From positions 1,798,001 to 1,862,000 of the forward strand of contig NZ_CP014943.1 in the NCBI RefSeq assembly GCF_002077175.1: 64,000 nucleotides of DNA, in the 5' to 3' direction. The translations under genes were made by a program, and so were the position numbers. Every line of letters starts with the position of its first letter. Position 1 is the first letter of the stretch. Of this stretch, positions 58,404 to 64,000 are shown one piece after another. This DNA is from Colwellia sp. PAMC 21821. Its GTDB lineage: Bacteria > Pseudomonadota > Gammaproteobacteria > Enterobacterales > Alteromonadaceae. The notes below the pieces were generated by a model that saw nothing but the letters and a program-made list of their open reading frames with translations, had not been told where the DNA came from and made no database searches.

Positions 58404-59129
58404 TTATGGCAATATTTTTGTCAGCTGTTCAATATGTTCAAGGGCAAGGGTAGGCAATATTTTCAAGGGTTTACCGACTTGGTATGGGTTTAACCAAGCA
58501 GTTTGGCAGCCAGCATTAATAGCACCAAATACATCATTTTTACCACAGTCGCCAACATGGAGTAATTGCGCATGAGGAATCTTCAGCGCGGCACAAGCTT
58601 TATCAAACATATCGCTGTCAGGTTTTAATTTATTATCAGTAGAAGCATTAAAATGTTCACTAAAGTACTTAGCGATACCAATTTTATTGGTATCAACATT
58701 GCCGTTAGTAATCGCCACCAAAGGTACTCTGCGCTTTAAGTAGCTTAAAAAATCGTGCGTTTGTTGCGGCAAAGTAAAATTACTGCGCTGCTCAACAAAA
58801 TAATCTAACGCCATTCCTGCAACTGACCGTGCCTCAGCATCAGTTAAACCTAATGAAAGTGCGCCGAGGTAATAGCTTTTTTCTCGCAACAAGCCAATAT
58901 CGTGCACAAGCGCAGGAGATTGTTCAAGAACTTGATGACGAAAAGACCACCAAAAACGAAAATCAAAGCTATGTAAGTTACTATCAAGACCATAATCGCC
59001 GAATATACGCTTAAAATAGGCGATCATCTTGGTATCGGTCGCCAACATGACCGGTTGGTTACTATACAAGGTGTCATCCAAGTCAAAGCTGATCGCATGA
59101 AAAGGTTGTAAACGGCGATAAAATCTCAA
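58404..59129 (-). CDS. yigB: HAD phosphatase YigB
   Basis: HAD-superfamily phosphatase; in E. coli it acts on a riboflavin precursor (5-amino-6-(5-phospho-D-ribitylamino)uracil). 241 residues. Nucleophile motif FDLDDTLY, motif II VAITNGN, motif III Lys in KLKPDSDMF, and motif IV LHVGDCGKNDVFGA. Start is TTG; MRFYRRL matches E. coli MRFYRPL, which supports it. It follows DUF484 by 11 bases; xerC, normally between them, is absent. Confidence 0.92.
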   Translation of the reverse strand: MRFYRRLQPFHAISFDLDDTLYSNQPVMLATDTKMIAYFKRIFGDYGLDSNLHSFDFRFWWSFRHQVLEQSPALVHDIGLLREKSYYLGALSLGLTDAEARSVAGMALDYFVEQRSNFTLPQQTHDFLSYLKRRVPLVAITNGNVDTNKIGIAKYFSEHFNASTDNKLKPDSDMFDKACAALKIPHAQLLHVGDCGKNDVFGAINAGCQTAWLNPYQVGKPLKILPTLALEHIEQLTKILP

Positions 59130-59140
59130 AATATATTTAC

Positions 59141-59851
59141 CTAATAAAGATGCTGATGTAAAAGTTTTGCGACCAGTTTTTTAAATTGGCTCAACAACAA
59201 AGTATCCATACGGGGATCAAAATGCTCAGCATCTTGGCTGCTAATAGCTAAAAAGCCAATATCTTCTTGATTATGCGTAAGTCGCACTAACACGACAGAT
59301 CCTGCGCTTGGCTCAGAGAAAATCAATTCTTGTTCACTTTGTTGCAAGCGACCAAAATAATATTCGTCTTTACTTAATCGGCTTTCAATAATTTCAGCAC
59401 AATCATTGTTAACTAATGAACTGTGATTAATTGCTGTTGGCTTTACTAGCCATAACTTTAATGCATCTAACGACAACAATTGAGTGGTCGCCTGGTGCAA
59501 ACAATCAAGTAACTCTGCTGCTGTTGTACAATCGAGTAGACGTAAATATAGGTCGCTATACAAGGTAAACAATTGCTCATTTTGGTTTGCTATCACCATT
59601 AACTGGGTGATTTCTTCTTCCAAATTATGAATTTTTAAGCGCTGTTGAGATAATTGACGTTCGACTAAAGAAATAGTGCCACGTTGGTGATCGGGTAGCC
59701 TTAAGCTGGTAACAAACTCCCCCTGACGATTAAAAAACTCAGGGTGCTCTTGCAGGTAACTAACGATTAACTCATCGGTTAGCTTTATTTCGTCATCTGA
59801 CATTAGGTTTTGATCACTTGATTGCATAGATTTATTATTGTCTTGATTCAT
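59141..59851 (-). CDS. DUF484 family protein (YigA-like)
   Basis: 236 residues from ATG at 59851, which overlaps the dapF stop (ATGA), so translation is likely coupled; the open frame extends 72 bases upstream inside dap[23 protein letters not shown], a coiled coil ([20 protein letters not shown]), then a GAF-like domain ending [14 protein letters not shown]. Role unknown. Conserved companion of dapF and xerC. Confidence 0.9.
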   Translation of the reverse strand: MNQDNNKSMQSSDQNLMSDDEIKLTDELIVSYLQEHPEFFNRQGEFVTSLRLPDHQRGTISLVERQLSQQRLKIHNLEEEITQLMVIANQNEQLFTLYSDLYLRLLDCTTAAELLDCLHQATTQLLSLDALKLWLVKPTAINHSSLVNNDCAEIIESRLSKDEYYFGRLQQSEQELIFSEPSAGSVVLVRLTHNQEDIGFLAISSQDAEHFDPRMDTLLLSQFKKLVAKLLHQHLY

Positions 59852-60678
59852 AAGTTTATTTGCCCATCGAACACATGCACGGCGGGACCTGTCATTTTTA
59901 CTGAATTCCCGGGGCCTTTCCAAAAAATCTTCAATTGCCCTCCGGGTAAATCCACTAATACTTGTCTATTTAGTTTCTTTTGCATTTGCCCAACGACTAC
60001 GGCAGCACATGCGCCACTGCCACAAGCTAATGTTTCAGCTGCACCACGTTCATAAACACGTAGTTTGATATATTCGGGTGACACGACCTCCATAAAACTA
60101 ATATTGGCTTGTTGAGGAAAACGCTCATGTAGCGACAGCGCTTCACCCAATATAGCTACCGGCGCTTCTTTAACATTATCTACGGTTAAAACGCAGTGCG
60201 GATTACCCATTGAAACAACACCACAAAGTACGGTTTCATCTTCACTGCGAAGAATATAAGTACCTTCTGCTTTTTGCGCAGTAAATGGAATTTTTGCCGG
60301 TTCAAATTGGGGCACTGGCATATTGACCGAAACGTTGCCGTCACGCTCAATAAACAAAGTCATTTTTCCTGATTGCGTTGAAACCTTAATTTTATGTTTA
60401 TTAGTTAAACCTTTTAAACGCACAAACTTTGCGAAGCATCTTGCACCATTGCCACATTGCCCTACTTCACTGCCATCGGCATTAAATATGCGGTAGTGAA
60501 AATCTAAATCAGGATCATACGGCGGTTCAACAACTAGCACTTGATCAAAGCCAACACCAAAATTTCTATCGGCGAGTTGCTTAATTTGCTCACTGGACAA
60601 AAAAACATTTTGTGTCACATTATCGAGCACGAGGAAATCGTTACCTAAACCGTGCATTTTAGAAAAATTTACTAACAT
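59848..60678 (-). CDS. dapF: Diaminopimelate epimerase
   Basis: Converts LL- to meso-diaminopimelate for lysine and peptidoglycan. 276 residues from ATG at 60678 (an in-frame GTG lies two codons earlier). Both catalytic Cys are visible in [13 protein letters not shown] and [25 protein letters not shown] is the family start. Follows lysA by 17 bases, so the two lysine genes are cotranscribed. Confidence 0.97.
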   Translation of the reverse strand: MLVNFSKMHGLGNDFLVLDNVTQNVFLSSEQIKQLADRNFGVGFDQVLVVEPPYDPDLDFHYRIFNADGSEVGQCGNGARCFAKFVRLKGLTNKHKIKVSTQSGKMTLFIERDGNVSVNMPVPQFEPAKIPFTAQKAEGTYILRSEDETVLCGVVSMGNPHCVLTVDNVKEAPVAILGEALSLHERFPQQANISFMEVVSPEYIKLRVYERGAAETLACGSGACAAVVVGQMQKKLNRQVLVDLPGGQLKIFWKGPGNSVKMTGPAVHVFDGQINL

Positions 60679-60695
60679 CGACACTTAATCTCACA

Positions 60696-61946
60696 CTATA
60701 AAGGTAACAAGCTTTCACCTTGCCACAACTGGCTTAAGGTTTCGCGTTTTCTGACTAAATAGCTTTCGCTGCCGTCAACCATAACTTCAGCCGCACGTGG
60801 CCGACTATTGTAATTTGAACTCATGGTAAAACCATAAGCACCGGCACTGCGTATGGCAAGTAAATCGCCTGCTTTAATTGCCAACGCTCGGTCTTTACCT
60901 AAAAAATCACCGGTTTCACATATAGGACCAACCACATCGTATTGTGCACTCGCTACATCATCACGTCGTTCAACTGGAATAATGGCTTGCCAAGCTTGAT
61001 ATAAAGCTGGTCTTATTAAATCATTCATTGCCGCATCAACAATGGCAAAATTGCGGTCTTCACTTACTTTGATATATTCAACTTCAGTCACCAAAATACC
61101 TGCATTGGCCATTACAGCCCTGCCTGGTTCATAAATAAGTGTTAAATCACGACCGGTTAACTTTTGCGCAATAGCTTCAGCGTATTCTTTAGGGTGAGGC
61201 GGTTGTTCGTCATCGTAACAAACACCTAAACCACCACCGACATCAATATGCGATAGCGCAATACCTTGCTCGGCTAGTTCATCAACTAACTTTAATACCC
61301 GATCAAGTGCATCTAAAAACGGTAAAATTTCGGTTAGCTGTGAACCTATATGGCAGTCAACGCCTTGAATATTAATATGCGATAATGTCGAAGCGTATTG
61401 ATATAGCTGAGGAGCTTGCTCAATACTAATACCAAATTTATTTTCTTTTAAACCGGTTGAAATATAAGGATGAGTGCCTGCATCCACATCGGGGTTTACC
61501 CGTAATGAAATAGGTGCAACTTTATTCAGGCCTTGCGCAACAGATTGTATGCGATCTAATTCAGCAGCTGACTCAACATTAAAACAGTAAATACCAAGGT
61601 TTAGCGCGAATGTAATTTCATCTGAGGTTTTCCCTACACCTGAAAACACCACTTTTTTCGGATCGCCACCCGCTTCAATCACTCGCATCAACTCGCCTTT
61701 AGAGACAATGTCAAAGCCAGATCCTAAGCGTGCCATTACATTTAATACCGCTATATTGCTGTTTGCCTTAACAGCATAACAAACAAGGTGCGGTCGCTCT
61801 CCAGCCGCTTGATCAAAAGCATGCCAATGGCGTTCAATGGTAGCGCGTGAATATATATAAAGCGGCGTGCCGTATTGCTTTGCTAGCTCAGCGACCGGAC
61901 ATTGCTCAGCGAATAATGCATGTTGTTTACGATTAAAAAAGTCCAA
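60696..61946 (-). CDS. lysA: Diaminopimelate decarboxylase
   Basis: PLP enzyme that makes lysine from meso-diaminopimelate. 416 residues. Alanine-racemase-like barrel with PLP Lys in CYAVKANSNIAVL, HIGSQLTEILPF, DVGGGLGVCY, EPGRAVMANAG, and GPICETGDFLG with the active-site Cys. AGGA before ATG. Between lptM and dapF, as in Vibrio and Pseudomonas. Confidence 0.97.
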   Translation of the reverse strand: MDFFNRKQHALFAEQCPVAELAKQYGTPLYIYSRATIERHWHAFDQAAGERPHLVCYAVKANSNIAVLNVMARLGSGFDIVSKGELMRVIEAGGDPKKVVFSGVGKTSDEITFALNLGIYCFNVESAAELDRIQSVAQGLNKVAPISLRVNPDVDAGTHPYISTGLKENKFGISIEQAPQLYQYASTLSHINIQGVDCHIGSQLTEILPFLDALDRVLKLVDELAEQGIALSHIDVGGGLGVCYDDEQPPHPKEYAEAIAQKLTGRDLTLIYEPGRAVMANAGILVTEVEYIKVSEDRNFAIVDAAMNDLIRPALYQAWQAIIPVERRDDVASAQYDVVGPICETGDFLGKDRALAIKAGDLLAIRSAGAYGFTMSSNYNSRPRAAEVMVDGSESYLVRKRETLSQLWQGESLLPL

Positions 61947-61957
61947 TGTCGTTATTC

Positions 61958-62128
61958 CTAATGCTCTAAATTGGTTATATCACTGTTTTTATCAATTTCT
62001 TGGCTTGTTTTTGGTAAGTTCTCTTGCTGTTGCTCAGGAGTTTGGTATAAAGGGCCTTTAATGCCGCAGCCTGTTATGGTTACTAAACTAAGCAAACTGA
62101 AGAAAATAATTGCAATTTGTTTACGCAT
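61958..62128 (-). CDS. lptM: LPS-assembly lipoprotein LptM
   Basis: 56 residues from ATG at 62128 (upstream in-frame ATG at 62155 possible). Lipobox TITGC followed by GIKGPLYQTP, the LptM/YifL hallmark. In E. coli LptM helps LptD mature in the beta-barrel assembly machine. Precedes lysA by 11 bases. Confidence 0.9.
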   Translation of the reverse strand: MRKQIAIIFFSLLSLVTITGCGIKGPLYQTPEQQQENLPKTSQEIDKNSDITNLEH

Positions 62129-62238
62129 AATTGATTTATTCGATTTTTTTCCCATGATAGACGTTTTATAATCCCTTGACCAATAATTACCAAGCAAAGA
62201 TTAAACAATCTTAAAGCGTAGGTAAAAAGGAACAGTTA

Positions 62239-62559
62239 ATGAATGATAGTCAATACAATTTAGCCGCAGAAAATATCTTACTTGCGGTAGAAGAAGCCAT
62301 CGAAAATTGCGGTTACGATATCGATTATGAAGGGGTTGGCGGGATGTTAACCCTGACATTTAAAAATGCCAGTAAAATCATTATAAACAAGCAAGCACCT
62401 TTACATGAAATTTGGGTAGCAACGAAATTTAACGGCCACCACTTTCATTTCGAAAATGACCAGTGGTTCGATAAACGCGGTAGCGATGAACTATGGCAGT
62501 TTTTATCTAGTGCGGTCAGTAAACAAGCAGAAGAAAACATCGTACTTTCTGCGCAATAA
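62239..62559 (+). CDS. cyaY: Frataxin-like iron-sulfur protein CyaY
   Basis: 106 residues (E. coli 106). Acidic first helix (EEAIENCGYDIDYEGVGGMLTLTF), then NKQAPLHEIWVATKFNGHHFHF and W-containing sheet. Iron-binding modulator of Fe-S cluster assembly. AAAAGGAA before ATG; divergent from lptM, as in E. coli. Confidence 0.95.
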   Translation: MNDSQYNLAAENILLAVEEAIENCGYDIDYEGVGGMLTLTFKNASKIIINKQAPLHEIWVATKFNGHHFHFENDQWFDKRGSDELWQFLSSAVSKQAEENIVLSAQ

Positions 62560-62580
62560 ATATTAATTAAGGTAAATTAC

Positions 62581-63513
62581 ATGACGCAACAAACCGTACG
62601 AATTGCAACACGAAAAAGCGCACTCGCACTGTGGCAGGCAGAATATGTTAAGGCGAAACTTGAGCATTTTCATCCAGGTATACAAGTTGAATTAGTACCG
62701 ATGACCACCAAAGGTGACATTATTCTCGATACACCACTCGCAAAAGTCGGTGGCAAAGGCTTGTTTGTAAAAGAGCTTGAAGTGGCCATGTTAGAAAATC
62801 GTGCTGATATTGCCGTGCATTCAATGAAAGATGTCCCTGTAGAATTTCCAGAAGGCTTAGGTTTAGAAATTATTTGCCCACGTGAAGACCCGCGTGACGC
62901 ATTTGTGTCGAATAACATTGCTAGTTTAGCTGAGTTGCCACAAGGCGCCGTGGTTGGAACTTCAAGTTTACGTCGTCAATGTCAAATAAAAGCATTACGT
63001 CCAGATTTAGATATTCGCGATCTCCGTGGTAACGTAAACACGCGTCTTAAGAAACTTGATAATGGTGAATATGACGCCATTATTTTAGCAGCAGCGGGGT
63101 TAATTCGCTTAGAAATGCCAGAGCGTATTCGTGAATATATTGCCCCAGAAGTTATGTTACCGGCAAATGGCCAAGGCGCTGTTGGCATAGAGTGTCGGGT
63201 TGATGATGCAGTCATTAAAACTTTGTTAGCACCACTTGGCTGTGAAGAAACACGCATTCGTGTTCTGGCTGAGCGGGCAATGAATCGTGCGCTTGAAGGC
63301 GGTTGTCAGGTACCCATTGGTAGTTATGCCGTGCTAGAAAATGAACAGATTTACCTACGCGGATTAGTAGGTGCGGTCGACGGCAGTGTAATATTAACCA
63401 GCGAAGTGCGAGGCAATATGAGTGAAGCCGAGCAATTAGGGGATCAGTTAGCTGAGAACTTATTGGCTAAAGGTGCCGACAAAATACTACGTCAGGTGTA
63501 TGACCAAGCATAA
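62581..63513 (+). CDS. hemC: Porphobilinogen deaminase
   Basis: Assembles four porphobilinogens into hydroxymethylbilane for haem. 310 residues (E. coli 313). [70 protein letters not shown], and cofactor Cys in [16 protein letters not shown] before ATG. hemD, which usually follows at once, does not start in the remaining 487 bases. Confidence 0.97.
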   Translation: MTQQTVRIATRKSALALWQAEYVKAKLEHFHPGIQVELVPMTTKGDIILDTPLAKVGGKGLFVKELEVAMLENRADIAVHSMKDVPVEFPEGLGLEIICPREDPRDAFVSNNIASLAELPQGAVVGTSSLRRQCQIKALRPDLDIRDLRGNVNTRLKKLDNGEYDAIILAAAGLIRLEMPERIREYIAPEVMLPANGQGAVGIECRVDDAVIKTLLAPLGCEETRIRVLAERAMNRALEGGCQVPIGSYAVLENEQIYLRGLVGAVDGSVILTSEVRGNMSEAEQLGDQLAENLLAKGADKILRQVYDQA

Positions 63514-64000
63514 GCTTCTTTGATGAATATCGCGCCCAGAATATGCTGGGCGAAACGGTACAAAAATGTTTGAAGCAAGGTGGTTATCAAAGCTACTTTC
63601 ATTCATGTTTTGATGTTAAAACAATGCCACCTTGAGCAAACTCATACTCCAAGAAATAAACCAACTCACCCTATTTATAGCGCTTATAAGTGTCAAAGCA
63701 GTAAATTTTCCATAAGCTAATATCTCATGTTCTAAACATTAAATTTATCTGAGTATTAACTGAGTATTAACTGACTAAAAATGCGGCTGAGTAAGAAAAG
63801 AGTGATAGCGTCTTAGTACATAGTTTCACTCTTTTGAAAGTTATTCGCGTGGTTAGAAAAATTATTCATATAATACCAACCTCAGTTATTATCTGAATAT
63901 TTATACGGGTTAAAACGACCCACTACTGCGTTATTGATTTAATCATTATCGCTGCATGGATACAGTTTATTAGATAATGCAGGAGCATATTGTCCTGAAC
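63514..64000. other. Gene-free 487-base stretch after hemC
   Basis: Holds a hairpin CGCCCAG / CTGGGCG (63533-63552) without a T run, an 11-base tandem duplication TGAGTATTAAC (about 63750-63771), and a less AT-rich final 120 bases beginning ATAATACCAACC that looks like part of another intergenic repeat. No frame longer than ~20 codons is convincing. Confidence 0.5.

Noticed and set aside
1..64000. CRISPR arrays, tRNA or rRNA genes, integrase or transposase genes
   Set aside because: None seen on reading both strands and the intergenic regions.

Overview
The window reads as chromosomal DNA of an AT-rich marine gammaproteobacterium of the Alteromonadales, most like Colwellia or Thalassotalea. 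This placement is an inference. It rests on close, near full-length resemblance of the housekeeping proteins to their E. coli counterparts, on gammaproteobacterial gene neighbourhoods, on many TTG/GTG starts, and on dispersed intergenic repeats. Nearly all of the sequence is core genome. I see no prophage, transposase, CRISPR array, rRNA or tRNA.

Layout. 1-6.5 kb: a very large hybrid sensor kinase, cut by the left edge, followed by a response-regulator diguanylate cyclase. 6.9-13.5 kb: gmk-rpoZ, then spoT-ridA-trmH-recG. 13.7-16.7 kb: ubiE-ubiJ-ubiB, with a YehS-like gene after it; ubiK lies at 20.7 kb. 17.3-22.6 kb: a membrane diguanylate cyclase, rep, and a DUF418 membrane protein with an unusual acidic insert. 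22.7-34 kb: isoleucine/valine biosynthesis, that is ilvGMEDA on the minus strand behind a leader peptide and attenuator, divergent comM, then ilvY and divergent ilvC. 34-40 kb: ppnP, an OmpA-type lipoprotein, a small membrane protein, a CmpX-like MscS channel, an ECF sigma factor (a SigX-type envelope-stress locus), a Bax-type glucosaminidase, a LapA-domain protein and a DUF1439 protein. 40-45 kb: proB, a YihG acyltransferase, a YbdG-type channel, tesB and a small orphan gene. 45-51 kb: a TPR protein with a degenerate GGDEF domain, a c-di-GMP-I riboswitch, a DUF885 lipoprotein peptidase, and a diguanylate cyclase with an AGDEF signature. 51-58 kb: DUF523, a small acidic protein, cytochrome c, recQ, yigI, rarD and uvrD. 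58-64 kb: yigB, DUF484, dapF, lysA, lptM, cyaY and hemC.

How the parts work together. The ilv genes form a near-complete pathway from threonine or pyruvate to isoleucine and valine. Two control points are visible: ribosome-mediated attenuation at ilvL and IlvY-dependent activation at ilvC. c-di-GMP is a recurring theme, with three likely cyclases, one dead GGDEF domain and one riboswitch. DNA repair and replication restart is covered by recG, rep, recQ and uvrD, and ubiquinone assembly by ubiE, ubiJ, ubiB and ubiK.

The most unusual element is the c-di-GMP riboswitch near 47.83-47.97 kb. It has its own good promoter and a downstream segment complementary to its aptamer core, but no sense-strand gene follows: the transcript runs antisense into the peptidase gene.
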